From contig DASSRK010000008.1 of assembly GCA_035701825.1 (NCBI GenBank), positions 1 to 64,000 of the forward strand: DNA of 64,000 bases, given 5' to 3'. A program made the position numbers and the translations under genes. The notes under the pieces were generated by a model, which was not told the DNA's origin, made no database searches, and saw only the letters and a program-made list of their open reading frames with translations. Positions 1 through 10,855 of this stretch are shown here, piece by piece. This stretch comes from CADEED01 sp035701825 (GTDB taxonomy: Bacteria; Pseudomonadota; Gammaproteobacteria; Steroidobacterales; Steroidobacteraceae). The number at the start of each line of letters is the position of its first letter. The stretch's first letter is position 1.

Positions 1-231
1 ATCGGCAAGCCGGCGGGCTGGGGCAAGAAGCAGCACGACGAATGGACCGAGCACGTGTACCACCAGCCGAGCGACGAGCTCGAGGACAGCTGGGTGTTCG
101 ACGGCATGATCGAAGACGCGACGATCGGCTTCGAGGCCGGCAGGCTGATCGCCCAGGCCGACGCGCTCCCCACGTGGAACCCCGGCGACGAATTCGAAGC
201 CACCCGCAAGAAAGCCCTCGCCGCCAAATAA
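1..231 (+). CDS. M28-family zinc aminopeptidase, C-terminal end (partial)
   Basis: Only the last 76 residues are visible; the frame is open from the first base and stops at TAA 229-231. The stretch YHQPSDEL (visible residues 20-27) matches the late metal-site signature of family M28 peptidases, in which the His binds zinc. The tail is short and charged (ending KKALAAK) with no further domain. Many gammaproteobacterial members are exported aminopeptidases; location cannot be judged because the N-terminus lies outside the window. The stop codon touches the first palindromic repeat, and the next gene is convergent. The family call rests on one motif and its context, so it is good but not certain. 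Confidence 0.7.
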   Translation: MGKPAGWGKKQHDEWTEHVYHQPSDELEDSWVFDGMIEDATIGFEAGRLIAQADALPTWNPGDEFEATRKKALAAK

Positions 232-277
232 ATGGGGTCAGACCCCATTTGCCAGGAAATGGGGTCTGACCCCATTT
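231..277. repeat. Pair of GGGGTC(A/T)GACCCC palindromes between convergent genes
   Basis: Two near-identical 20-base units (231-250 and 258-277) have the form AATGGGGTCNGACCCCATTT and differ at the central base. Each unit is a palindrome, so the region can fold into two hairpins. The left unit starts on the last base of the peptidase stop codon, and the right unit overlaps the acyltransferase stop codon (276-278, minus strand). The layout resembles REP-type elements spread by single-strand (Y1/RAYT) transposases; no such transposase is in the window. It may also act as a two-way transcription barrier, although no T-tract is present. Confidence 0.75.
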
Positions 278-2195
278 ATTGGCGGGCGATGAGGGCGCCG
301 GCCAGGGGTGGCCGCGACCAGGCCAGGGTGCCGATCCACTTCGCGCCGGCGGGCGTGAGGTGGAAGCCGTCGAACGAGATGAGCTCGCCGTTGCGCGTGA
401 ACAGCGGGCATTGCGCTTCCTTGCCGCAGCTCGCTTCCAGCAGGTTCACGAACACGCCGCGCGGCAGGGTCGCGACCAGCTGGCGGTTGAGCCGCAGCGT
501 CAGCTCCTGCGGCGACTGGCGCAGCGCAGGCCGGCTGTCCGGCGGAATCGCCAGGTACTTCTTGATGTCGATGTGGCCGAAGTTCTTCGGGCCCACGACG
601 AACACGCGCTGGTCGGCGCGCAGGTGCATGGCGGCAATCGTTTCCGGCAGCCGTTCCACCGCCCAGGACCGCCACGAACCCACCAGCATGACGATGTCGG
701 CCTTCGGCAGCCGCCGCCACAATGCCGGCGCCGCGCGCATGGTCTCGCACTTCGGCCGGAACCGCGGCTTGATGAATTCGTCGGGCGATGCCGCGCCGAA
801 ATAGATCTGGCAATCCGCCGAGATGTACACCGTGCTGAACTCGGCGTTGTCCGCCGAATCGCTGGCGTAGGTGGCGTTCACGAAGTCCTGCGCGTAGCTG
901 TCGCCCACGATCAGCACGCGCGGCGCATCGCCCCCGGTGAAGTCCCGGTTCAGCGATTCGAACTTTCGCGGCAGCGTGCGGTTCACGTCGACGGTATCCG
1001 CCATGGCCGCGAGCGAGCGGTTCTCCGGCGCGATGCGGAACTCGAGCCCGCGCGTCGACACGCCGACCAGCGCCACGCTCGCGAGTGACGCCATCGCGAT
1101 CCCCGAGGAGCGCCAGATCAGCGGCGTCGGGACGCGTTTACGGTCGCGGAACGGCGCCTCGACGTAGCGCCAGGTGAGATACGCGAGCAGCAGCGACACG
1201 CCGAGCAGCGCCGTCGCGTACGCGGCGCCGAGCTCCGTGCTGCCCTGCTGCAGGCGCGCGAACGCCAGCACCGGCTGGTGCCATAGATAGGCGCTGTAGG
1301 AAATGAGCCCGAGCCCCACGAACGGGGGCAGCGACAGGATCTTCGTGACCAGCGACGTGGGGCGCGCGAACGCGATGATCAGCCCGGTGCCGAGCGTCGG
1401 CAGCAGCCCGAGCAGGCTCGGCATCGGCGTGGCTTCGTCGAACAGCACCATGGCCAGCACCAGCGCGACGATGCCGAGGATGGCGAGCGCGTCGGCGAGC
1501 GGGCGCGGCAGGCGCACGTGCAGCGGCGCGTGCAGCGAGGAGATGGCGATCAGGCAGCCGATCATCAGCTCCCAGGCGCGCGTCGGCGCCAGGAAGAACC
1601 CGGCCGGCGCCTTGCCGATGCGCCAGGCGTACTCCGCGAGGGCCAGCGAGGCGAGCGCGATCAGCACGATCAAAGGTGATACCGCGCGCGGCCAGCGCTT
1701 CCACACCAGCGCGAGGAACAGCGGGAACAGCAGGTAGAACTGCTCTTCCACGCCGAGGCTCCAGGTGTGCAGCAGCGGCAACGTCTCGGCGCTCGGCTGG
1801 AAGTACGAGCTCGTCAGCCAGAAGAACACGTTCGGCACGAAGGCGAGCGCGCTCAACACGCTGCGCGAGAACTGCTCCAGCTCCACCGGCAGCATCGTGG
1901 CGCAGGCGAACGGCATCGACACCAGGACCACGAGCAGCAGCGCCGGCAGGATGCGCCGCGCGCGCCGTTCATAGAACTTCGCGATCGAGTAGCGCCCGTG
2001 CTCCAGGTCGCGCAGCAGGATGGAGGTGATCAGGTAGCCGCTGATCACGAAGAACACATCCACGCCCAGGTATCCGCCCGGCAGCGCACTGAAGCCCGCA
2101 TGGAACAGCATGACCGGCACGACCGCGAGCGCGCGCAAGCCGTCGATCTCCGGCCGGTAATGCGCAATGTGGCTCGCAGGGTCAGGCGTCGTCAC
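276..2195 (-). CDS. Membrane O-acyltransferase with C-terminal SGNH domain (OafA/YrhL type)
   Basis: The 639-residue protein probably transfers acetyl or another acyl group to a cell-surface glycan. Residues 1-380 form an acyltransferase-3 domain with about ten membrane helices, starting with YRPEIDGLRALAVVPVMLFH, whose His is the usual catalytic candidate. Residues from about 425 form a periplasmic SGNH hydrolase-like domain with GDSY (Ser433) and the FDGFH block (Asp609, His612), so the catalytic triad is intact. Length is typical for this two-domain family. The start is GTG at 2193-2195; no strong ribosome site is visible, but the first membrane block begins 13 residues later, so it cannot be much further in. 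It stands alone, convergent with the peptidase, with palindromic repeats on both sides. The substrate glycan is unknown. Confidence 0.9.
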   Translation of the reverse strand: MTTPDPASHIAHYRPEIDGLRALAVVPVMLFHAGFSALPGGYLGVDVFFVISGYLITSILLRDLEHGRYSIAKFYERRARRILPALLLVVLVSMPFACATMLPVELEQFSRSVLSALAFVPNVFFWLTSSYFQPSAETLPLLHTWSLGVEEQFYLLFPLFLALVWKRWPRAVSPLIVLIALASLALAEYAWRIGKAPAGFFLAPTRAWELMIGCLIAISSLHAPLHVRLPRPLADALAILGIVALVLAMVLFDEATPMPSLLGLLPTLGTGLIIAFARPTSLVTKILSLPPFVGLGLISYSAYLWHQPVLAFARLQQGSTELGAAYATALLGVSLLLAYLTWRYVEAPFRDRKRVPTPLIWRSSGIAMASLASVALVGVSTRGLEFRIAPENRSLAAMADTVDVNRTLPRKFESLNRDFTGGDAPRVLIVGDSYAQDFVNATYASDSADNAEFSTVYISADCQIYFGAASPDEFIKPRFRPKCETMRAAPALWRRLPKADIVMLVGSWRSWAVERLPETIAAMHLRADQRVFVVGPKNFGHIDIKKYLAIPPDSRPALRQSPQELTLRLNRQLVATLPRGVFVNLLEASCGKEAQCPLFTRNGELISFDGFHLTPAGAKWIGTLAWSRPPLAGALIARQ

Positions 2196-2273
2196 GTGCT
2201 GAAGTTCTCGCGAAGATGCGCGCCAGTCTAAGCGCCCCCCACGTCAGCACTTTTCTCGAAGACTCGTAGGAAA

Positions 2274-2384
2274 ATGAGGACATTCCTCGCTTCCTGACAA
2301 ACGCGGACAGGCTTCAATCGCAGCGGCGTCTACTGTGGCACTTCGAGCCTGTCCGCGTTTGTCAGGAAGCGAGGAATGTCCCCA

Positions 2385-2385
<1 letters not shown>
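2274..2385. repeat. Long inverted repeat, 40-base arms
   Basis: The left arm (2274-2313) and right arm (2346-2385) are reverse complements with one mismatch in 40 bases, 36 of them perfect in a row, around a 32-base loop. The right arm ends on the first base of the kinase stop codon (2385-2387, minus strand). The outer ends read ATG(A/G)GGACATTCC. It could form a very stable hairpin at the 3' end of the chemosensory operon transcript and so protect or terminate it. It has no T-tract and no gene inside. I infer a miniature mobile or REP-like element; copies elsewhere in the genome would decide this. Confidence 0.85.
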
Positions 2386-3677
<1,292 letters not shown>

Positions 3678-3700
3678 GGTGGGAGCCTCGCGCGCCGCGC

Positions 3701-5395
3701 TCACTTGGACGACACGGAGTGCCGCTCGATGATGGCGCGCAGCTTGAGCTCGTCGACCGGCTTGGTCAGGTAACCGTCGCAGCCGGCCATCGTGCCGCGG
3801 ATCTTGTCGAAGGTCTTGTCCTTGCTGGTCAGCATGACGACCTTCATCAGGTTGTTGTCCTTGTTCTTCTTGATCATCTTGCAGACGTCGTACCCGTCCA
3901 TGCCGGGCAGCATGACGTCGAGGAAGATCAGGTCGTAGTGCTGCTTGGAGATCTTGAACAGCGCCTCTTCACCCGAGGCGGCGAACTCGGGGCTGATGCC
4001 ATAGGGCTGCAGCTTGTTCTGCAGGAAGGTGCGCATCAGCGGGCTGTCGTCCACGGCGAGCACGCGGAAGTTGTGCTCCTCGTGGCGCGCCGTGGGGCGC
4101 TCCGGCGGCAATACCGGCGTCACCGGCGGCGCGACGTTCACGGTCACCGTGGGCGGCGCCACCTGCACGGTCGGCGGCGGCTGCATGGGCGCGTCGGCGA
4201 TCTTCGGCAACGCGGGCATCGAGGCCTGCATGGGCGCATCCGCGATGCGCGCGGAGGCGGGCAGCGAAGCGGCCAGGGGCGAGGCCGACGGCGCCGGCGC
4301 CGGCGTGACCACGCGCAGGGTGCTGCGCGCCGAAGGCGCGACGGCGGCCGACAGCGCCGACGGGGACAGCGGCGTCACGCCACTGGCCTGCAGGCTGGCG
4401 GTGAGCGGCGAGGGCGCGGCCGGCCTGTCCAGGGTCTTCTCGAACGGCTTGTCGCTCAGGATACGGTCGACGGTCTTTTCAGTCAGCGGCTTTTCGTTCA
4501 GCGACTTCTCGAGCGACTTGTCGATCATCGGCGAGACGTTGGGCTGCAGCGTGACATGCGGCAACACGTTCGCGGCCGGCGCGGCGGCGGTCATGCCGCC
4601 CGGAAGCGCGCCCATGTGGGTCGCGGCATGCGTGGCCGACATGGTCGTCGCGTGCGTGGAGAGGGTGGTGTTCGCGGGCGACAGGGTGCTCGCCGTCATG
4701 GTGCTCGAAGGCGACGCGGCCAGGGTGCTGGAGTGCGTGGCATTCAGGGTGCTCGACGGCGCAGGCGTCGGAGCGCTCGCGGGCGCAGCGGATGCCACCG
4801 GCGGCGGGCTCGCCGCGGCCGACATCGTGTTCGCGCCGCCCGCCAGGGTGCTCGCCGCGGTGCTCACCGAGGCCATGGCCGCATTCATGCTGGCCGAGAG
4901 CGCCGGCTGCTGCGAGGTCATGCCGGTGGTGACGCGCGCAATGGTTTGTTCCTGTTTGGGCATCGCGGCGGTGTCGCTGGTGGACTTCAGCGTGTTGGCC
5001 ACGCTCGGCGCCGAGACGTCCAGACCCGAGGCCTCGCGTTCCTTGGCTTCCTGCGCGACGTTGTTGAGCGCGATGGCCAGGCGGTCCATGGCGCCCACCA
5101 CCTTGAGGCCCAGCGGCCGCGAGGCGGAAGCGACGCCGAGGTCGAGATTCTTGGAGCCGACCACGAGGGTGCGATCCGAGGTGCTCGCGAAGGTGGCCTG
5201 CCAGCTCGCGACGGCGCTCTCGCTGTCGCCATCGAGCAGGTACATGTCCGGGGCGATGCCGGCCTCGGGGTTCCACAGCTTGTAGCCGATCTGCCGCGCC
5301 GGTGCGACCGACAGCAGGAAGATCGAGTTCAGCATCTGCCGCTCGGGAGCGGAGAAACCGACGACTCGGACATGGATGACGCGCGTCTTGTTCAT
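3701..5395 (-). CDS. Response regulator with N-terminal receiver-like domain, long low-complexity linker and C-terminal receiver
   Basis: The 564-residue protein has three parts. Residues 1-115 form an alpha/beta domain similar in outline to a receiver without a clear phosphorylation site. Residues about 125-430 are very rich in Ala, Ser, Thr and Pro, with recurring short pieces such as STLAAS and ADAPMQ, and are probably disordered. Residues about 440-560 are a canonical CheY-like receiver with VDDS, FLDVMLPGMDG (Asp493), a switch Thr and the KP Lys. No DNA-binding or enzyme output domain follows, so it should signal by contact. It lies between the CheA gene and the kinase gene and is probably phosphorylated by the CheA. 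The linker length is unusual for the PilG/CheY-like class. Confidence 0.85.
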   Translation of the reverse strand: MNKTRVIHVRVVGFSAPERQMLNSIFLLSVAPARQIGYKLWNPEAGIAPDMYLLDGDSESAVASWQATFASTSDRTLVVGSKNLDLGVASASRPLGLKVVGAMDRLAIALNNVAQEAKEREASGLDVSAPSVANTLKSTSDTAAMPKQEQTIARVTTGMTSQQPALSASMNAAMASVSTAASTLAGGANTMSAAASPPPVASAAPASAPTPAPSSTLNATHSSTLAASPSSTMTASTLSPANTTLSTHATTMSATHAATHMGALPGGMTAAAPAANVLPHVTLQPNVSPMIDKSLEKSLNEKPLTEKTVDRILSDKPFEKTLDRPAAPSPLTASLQASGVTPLSPSALSAAVAPSARSTLRVVTPAPAPSASPLAASLPASARIADAPMQASMPALPKIADAPMQPPPTVQVAPPTVTVNVAPPVTPVLPPERPTARHEEHNFRVLAVDDSPLMRTFLQNKLQPYGISPEFAASGEEALFKISKQHYDLIFLDVMLPGMDGYDVCKMIKKNKDNNLMKVVMLTSKDKTFDKIRGTMAGCDGYLTKPVDELKLRAIIERHSVSSK

Positions 5396-5415
5396 GACAG
5401 TACCCTTGTGTGGCC

Positions 5416-8268
5416 TCAGCCCGCGGCCACGCGCTTCTCGACGCGTGCGGTGACGGCATTGGCCACGTGTTGCAGCAACTCGTGTTCGGAAAACGGTTTG
5501 TTCAGATAGACGTTCACGCCCGCGGACAGCGCCTGGCGGCGGTGTTTGTCCATCGAGCGCGAGGTGATCATGATCACGGTGAGGTCGGCGAGCTCGGGGC
5601 GCGAACGCACGTGCGCGGTGAGCTCGAGGCCGTTCATGTTGGGCATTTCGAGGTCGGTGAGCAGCACGTCGGGGCGCGTGGCTTCCATCGACTTCACCGC
5701 TTCGAGGCCGTCGCGCGCCAGCACGACTTCATAGCCGTTGTCCTCGAGCAGCGAGGCGATGGCGCGGCGCACCGACAGCGAATCGTCCACCACCAGCGCG
5801 CGCGAGCGGCGCAGGCCCGCGGCCTGGGCGCGCGCCTCCGCCACCGAGCGTTGCGAGCGCTCCTGCGGGCTGCGCAGCAGTTCGGAAATGTCGAGCAGCG
5901 GGATCACGCTGCCGTTGCCCAGCAGGCCGATGCCGGCGACGCCGGGAATGCGTTTCAGGTACTTGCCGGTGGGGCGCGTGACGAGTTCGCCCGCGTCGAG
6001 GATGGCGTCGACCAGCAGGCCGACGGGCCCGGAGTCGGTATCCACCACGACCAGGTTGCGGCGCTCGGGATTGCTCGCCGGCGCAAGTCCGGTGAGCGTG
6101 GCGAGCTCGTGCGCCGGGTAACGATGCGCGTCGACATCGGCGAACAACGCGCCGTTCTCGCGCACCAGTTCGAGCGCCACGGCGGGGATGGCGCGCTGCA
6201 CCGCGTGGCTGGCGAGCCCGAAGACCTGGCCGCCGTCGCGCACGAACAGCGCGTGGGTCGCGACCAGCGACGCCTGGAAGCGCAGCTCGATGGTGAGACC
6301 CTGGCCGCGCTGGCTGCGGATGTCGATCGAGCCGGCGAGCGCGCGCAGGCGCGTCGCGACCACGTCGAGGCCGACGCCGCGGCCGGAAATCTCGGTGACC
6401 ATGTCGCGGGTCGAGAAGCCGGGCAACAGCGTGAGGCGCGCGATCTCGGCATCGGTGGGCATCGCGTCCGGCGACATCAGGCCGCGCTCGACGGCGCGCG
6501 AGCGGATGTCACGCAGGTCGAGCCCGCGACCGTCGTCCGTCACCTGCACGGACACGGCCTGGCCACGGCGTGTCACGGTGAGGGTGATGGTGCCCATCGG
6601 CGGCTTGCCGGCGCGCACGCGCGCCTCGGGCTCCTCGAGTCCGTGGTCGACCGCGTTGCGCAGGATGTGCAGCAAGGGCTCGGTCAACTGGTTCAGCACC
6701 TCGGCATCGACCAGGATCTCCTGGCCCACGACGATGAGCTGCGCCTTCTTGCCGGTGGCCGCGGCCGTCTGGCGCACGTTGCGCTGCAGGCGCGGCACCA
6801 GCGTCTCGACCGGCGCCATGCGCGTCTGTGAAGTCAGGTGCGCCAGCTCGCGCACCAGGCGCTGCTGCTGGTGCAGGATGCCGGCGAGGCCGGCGAGCTC
6901 GTCCTTGAGGCCGAGCCCGAGGTCGCGCGCGTCGGTGGATTCCTCGATCAACGCGCGCGTCAGCGACTGCAGCTCGTTGTACTGGTCCATTTCCAGCGAG
7001 TCGAACTGCCCCTGGATGGGCGACAGCGTCGGGCTCGCGGCGTGCAGCTTGTGGCGCGCGGCGACGCCGCGGATGTCGACCGAGTTCTCGAGCTCGAACA
7101 GGCGCTTCTGGATGGCGCGGTCGCGTTCGATCAGCTCGCGCGAATGGCCGGCCGCGGATTTCAATTCCTGGTCCAGCTCGCCGATCTTGATGGTGAGCTC
7201 GCCGACCATGCGCACCAGGTCGTCGAGCAACTGGGTGGGCACGCGCGTCATCGCGCGGGTTTCGGCGCGTGCGCCGGCGACCGCGGGAGCGGCGACAGCT
7301 CCGGCCTCGATGTCGACCTCGACCGGTGTCACCCGGGCGAGCGGCGCTTCCACCGCGGCGTCGTTGTCGCGCGCCGCGTCGAGCATCTCGATGACCGCGA
7401 GCGCGTTGTCGGGAGGCGCGTCTTCGCCGGCCACCGCGGCCACCATCTGCGCCAGGCAGTCGGCGGCGGACACGAGGGCGCGCGCGCGCGCCTCGGAGGG
7501 CGCGACGCCGTCGGCCTCGCAGATCTCGAGGACGTCTTCGAGGCGGTGGGCGAGCTTGGCCACGCCGCGGATGCCGAGGATGTTGGCCGAGCCCTTGAGC
7601 GTGTGCGCGGCGCGCTTGGCGCTGCGCAGCAGCTCGGACTGCGCGGGCGAGGCCCAGTCCTTCGAATCGAGCCAGCCGGTGAGTGCCTGGGTGACTTCGG
7701 CCGCCTGCGGCGGCGAGTCGTTGAGGAAGGCTTCGAGCAGGGCGGCGTCGACGTCGTTCGACACGTCGAGCGTCAGGTCGGCGGCGGTCAGCGCTTCGGG
7801 CGCCGCGTCGTCGCTGGCGTCGAGCGCGGCGCCGATGGAGCTCGCCGCGGACAGTTCGGCGCGCAATGCCTCGATGTCGTCGGACTCCATCGGCATCGGC
7901 ACCCAGCCGCCGCTGAAATGCGCCAGCAGTTCCTCGATCGGCACTTCGTCGCCCGGCGCGCGCAGGTGCGCTTCGAGCAGCAGCGCCCACTGGATGAAGA
8001 ATGGCCGCACCAGCACGCGCGCATCGGCGTCGTGCGGGTCGAGGTTCTGCAGGTTGGCGAGCACGCAGGCGCAGATGCGCCTGACGCCGTCGAGACCCAT
8101 GTAGCCGGCGGCTTCAGAAAGCCGGTTGACGGACGTTACATAGGAATCGTCGGCGCGCGCCGCCGCCGTGGGCTCCGCGTCGGAGCCCGCGTCATAGGCC
8201 TGTACGAGCTCGGGAGCAATCCCTTTGAGCTCGTCGGCGAGCGCGGTGAGGAGATCCTGTCCTCGCAT
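5416..8268 (-). CDS. CheA/ChpA-type hybrid histidine kinase
   Basis: This 950-residue chemosensory kinase is the core signalling enzyme of the operon. Residues 1-150 look like a degenerate Hpt bundle lacking the phospho-His. Residues 160-300 hold a canonical Hpt with AHTLKGSA (His222). A dimerisation and ATPase module follows (N-box HILRNAVDHG, then DDGRG and GRGVGLD), then a CheW-like domain, then a receiver (about 820-940) with VDDS, LLTDLEMPNMNG and a KP Lys. The Hpt-kinase-CheW-receiver order is that of ChpA/PilL-like and alternative-function CheA proteins rather than classical flagellar CheA. ATG 8266-8268 is used. Its likely partners are the CheW, receptor and receivers encoded around it. 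Confidence 0.93.
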   Translation of the reverse strand: MRGQDLLTALADELKGIAPELVQAYDAGSDAEPTAAARADDSYVTSVNRLSEAAGYMGLDGVRRICACVLANLQNLDPHDADARVLVRPFFIQWALLLEAHLRAPGDEVPIEELLAHFSGGWVPMPMESDDIEALRAELSAASSIGAALDASDDAAPEALTAADLTLDVSNDVDAALLEAFLNDSPPQAAEVTQALTGWLDSKDWASPAQSELLRSAKRAAHTLKGSANILGIRGVAKLAHRLEDVLEICEADGVAPSEARARALVSAADCLAQMVAAVAGEDAPPDNALAVIEMLDAARDNDAAVEAPLARVTPVEVDIEAGAVAAPAVAGARAETRAMTRVPTQLLDDLVRMVGELTIKIGELDQELKSAAGHSRELIERDRAIQKRLFELENSVDIRGVAARHKLHAASPTLSPIQGQFDSLEMDQYNELQSLTRALIEESTDARDLGLGLKDELAGLAGILHQQQRLVRELAHLTSQTRMAPVETLVPRLQRNVRQTAAATGKKAQLIVVGQEILVDAEVLNQLTEPLLHILRNAVDHGLEEPEARVRAGKPPMGTITLTVTRRGQAVSVQVTDDGRGLDLRDIRSRAVERGLMSPDAMPTDAEIARLTLLPGFSTRDMVTEISGRGVGLDVVATRLRALAGSIDIRSQRGQGLTIELRFQASLVATHALFVRDGGQVFGLASHAVQRAIPAVALELVRENGALFADVDAHRYPAHELATLTGLAPASNPERRNLVVVDTDSGPVGLLVDAILDAGELVTRPTGKYLKRIPGVAGIGLLGNGSVIPLLDISELLRSPQERSQRSVAEARAQAAGLRRSRALVVDDSLSVRRAIASLLEDNGYEVVLARDGLEAVKSMEATRPDVLLTDLEMPNMNGLELTAHVRSRPELADLTVIMITSRSMDKHRRQALSAGVNVYLNKPFSEHELLQHVANAVTARVEKRVAAG

Positions 8269-8307
8269 CTGGCCTGACTGTCCTCTTGCCGATTCCGGAT
8301 TCGCGCC

Positions 8308-10851
8308 CTAGGCCGCGCGGTTGTTGGGTAGTTTGAATACGCGCACCGATTCGACCAGCCGGTCGGCGGACTTCGACAGGTCGGCGGTGGCCTCCGACTG
8401 CAGCAGGATCTCCGCCGCGGTCTTTTCGGTGCTGGCGCCGATCTGGTGCACGCGGTTGCGCAGCTCGGTGGCGATCTTCATCTGCACCTGCGCGGAGGAG
8501 GTGATGCGCTTCACCAGTTCCACGAGCGAGGCGGTGGACTGCTGTGTCTCGCGCATCTGCTGGCCGGATTTCGCCGCCAGCTCGGATCCCGACACCACCT
8601 GCGAAATCGTCTTGTTGACCGTGTTGATGGTGTCGGCGGTTTCGATCTGGATGTTGTTCACCAGCTGCGCGATCTGCTGCGTCGCCTGGCGCGAGCTCTC
8701 GGCGAGGCGCTGCACTTCTTCGGCCACGACCGCGAAGCCGCGGCCCGCGTCACCGGCGGCGGCCGCCTGCATGGAGGCGTTCAACGCCAGCACGTGCGTG
8801 CGTTCGGCGATGGTGTTGATGAGGTTCACGATGCCGGTGATTTCCTGCGAGCGTTCGCCCAGGCGCTTGATGCGCTTTTCGGCCTCGGCGATGGATTCGC
8901 GGATGCCTTCCATGCCCTTGACCGTCTCGTTCACCGCGCCGAGCGCCGTGACCGTGGAGGTGGTGGCCTGCTCGGCGGCGCGGTTGGAGGCGGCCGCGAG
9001 CTCGGCCACCTGGGTCATGACCTTGTTGGCGTTCGCCAGGTTCTCGCTGGCGCGCTCGACGTCGGAACGTTCCGCCGCGGCGGTGGCGTTCACCGACTCG
9101 GCCTGGCGCTTCACGCGCTCGGTGGAGAGCTTCACCTGCGCGGCGATGCTGGTCACCTCCGAGAGCACGCGGCCGGTCTCGTGCGCCAGCAGGTTGATCG
9201 AGTCCGACACGGTTCCGATCACGTTCGCGGACACCGGCGCCTTGGCGGTCAGGTCCTTGTTGGACAGCTGCGCCACGGCCTGCAGCAGCTGCACGACCGA
9301 GTTGTTGAGGTCTTCGTTCTCGCGCTCGGCTTCGGCGAGGCGCGCCACGCGGTCATCGAGCAGGTTGTCGAAGGCGCGCGACAGCTGGCCGAATTCGTCG
9401 TCGCCGCCGAGCTCGGTGCGCGCCGCGAAGTCGCCCTCGGAGATCGCGTTCACGGTCTCCTGCATCTTGGTGATGGGGCGGGTGACCGAACGCAGCAGCG
9501 AGAAGGCGGTGAGCAGGCCGAGCACCAGCAGCGCGACCGCGATGCCGGTCGACCAGATGATCACTTTCTCGCGCACCGTGGTCACGGGCGCGAAGGCTTC
9601 GGCGGCCTGGATCTCGGCGATGATGGCCCACTTGAGGCCGAGTACCGACAGGGGTGCGTAGGCACCCAGCACCGGGGTCTTGGCGTAGTTGGGGTACACG
9701 CCGAAGCCGGCGGTGCCCTTCTCGAACACGTCGCTGGTGGCCTGCGTCTTGATGGGCACGAGACCGATGCTGGTTCCCTTGGTGGTCACCGCCTTGACCA
9801 GGCCCTTGGCGAAGCCCGCATCGCCCACGCTCTTGCCGTAGGCGTCGATGTCCTCGACCGCGAGGCGCGCGACCGAACGCGGCGTGCCGTCGGCGGCCGA
9901 GACCAGGTAGGTCTCGCCGGTGTCGCCGAAGCCGCGCTCCTTCCACTTGCCGTCGTCGGTCATGACCGAGTTGATCTTGTCGATCGGCACCTGCACCACC
10001 AGCACGCCTATCTTCTTGCCGCCGTCGAAAACCGGCGTGCCGAGGAACGCGGCCTGGTCGTTGTACGAGGGCAGGTATTCACCGAACTCCGACAGCGCCA
10101 CCAGGCCCGGGCGATCGAGCGCCCAGGTCTGGCGGAACGCGTCGCCGAGGCGCGTCTTGGCGTACGGCCCGCTCACCAGCGAGGTCGCGAAGTCGAGTTC
10201 CTTGAATACCGAGTAAACGATGTTGCCGCTGCGCGGCTCGATGAGAAAAATGTCGTACAGGCCGAACTGGCGCAGCGCGGTGCGCAGGTACGGGTGGATG
10301 GCGGCGTGCAGCTCGGAGTAGCGCGAGCCGTCGGCGGCGCGGTCGAGGTTGTTCTTCGAGCCGAGCGGCTGCGGGTTGCCGGCGATGTACTGGTACTGCA
10401 GGTTCATCGCGATGTCGGGCAGGGTCGCAACGGTGCCGGCCATGTCGAGCTTGCGGCCGGTGTTGCGCTTGTCGAACTCGGCCATGAAGTCGCTGGTGTA
10501 GTACTTGGCGAGGCGCGCGCGCTCCGCGGGCAGGTCGGCGATGTTCAGCACCGAGTTGTCGTAGGCGTCCGGCAGGGTGCGCATCGCGCCCACCACTTCC
10601 GGCGACGCCGCCAGCACCTGCACCTGGTTCGACAGCGTCTCGAAGTACGAGGTGATCTGCGCGGCCTTGGCGGCGCGCTGCGCGATCAGCGCCTCGCGTG
10701 CCTGCGACTCCAGCGCCGTGCGGCTCGAGTTCAGCGACTCGCGCCCGATGATCAGCGAAGTGACCGCGACGGGGATGATGGCGAGGAACAGCGTGCCGAG
10801 CAGCAGCTTCTGCCGGATGGACTGGGCGCCAAAGGAGGTGCGGAGGGCCAT
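8308..10851 (-). CDS. Methyl-accepting chemotaxis receptor with dCache-type sensor
   Basis: The 847-residue inner-membrane receptor has a first membrane helix near residues 15-35, a large periplasmic sensor region to about 425 that looks like a double Cache module, a second helix near 428-450, HAMP to about 505, and a long coiled-coil signalling domain. The conserved hairpin tip (AGRGFAVVAEEVQRLAESS) lies near residue 712 and contacts CheA and CheW. There is no C-terminal CheR-tethering pentapeptide, in keeping with the absence of cheR and cheB nearby. A HAMP-adjacent segment of about 100 residues precedes the methylation-type helices, as in PilJ-like and alternative-function receptors. It starts 4 bases after the CheW stop codon. 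The ligand is unknown. Confidence 0.92.
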   Translation of the reverse strand: MALRTSFGAQSIRQKLLLGTLFLAIIPVAVTSLIIGRESLNSSRTALESQAREALIAQRAAKAAQITSYFETLSNQVQVLAASPEVVGAMRTLPDAYDNSVLNIADLPAERARLAKYYTSDFMAEFDKRNTGRKLDMAGTVATLPDIAMNLQYQYIAGNPQPLGSKNNLDRAADGSRYSELHAAIHPYLRTALRQFGLYDIFLIEPRSGNIVYSVFKELDFATSLVSGPYAKTRLGDAFRQTWALDRPGLVALSEFGEYLPSYNDQAAFLGTPVFDGGKKIGVLVVQVPIDKINSVMTDDGKWKERGFGDTGETYLVSAADGTPRSVARLAVEDIDAYGKSVGDAGFAKGLVKAVTTKGTSIGLVPIKTQATSDVFEKGTAGFGVYPNYAKTPVLGAYAPLSVLGLKWAIIAEIQAAEAFAPVTTVREKVIIWSTGIAVALLVLGLLTAFSLLRSVTRPITKMQETVNAISEGDFAARTELGGDDEFGQLSRAFDNLLDDRVARLAEAERENEDLNNSVVQLLQAVAQLSNKDLTAKAPVSANVIGTVSDSINLLAHETGRVLSEVTSIAAQVKLSTERVKRQAESVNATAAAERSDVERASENLANANKVMTQVAELAAASNRAAEQATTSTVTALGAVNETVKGMEGIRESIAEAEKRIKRLGERSQEITGIVNLINTIAERTHVLALNASMQAAAAGDAGRGFAVVAEEVQRLAESSRQATQQIAQLVNNIQIETADTINTVNKTISQVVSGSELAAKSGQQMRETQQSTASLVELVKRITSSAQVQMKIATELRNRVHQIGASTEKTAAEILLQSEATADLSKSADRLVESVRVFKLPNNRAA

Positions 10852-10855
10852 GTTG

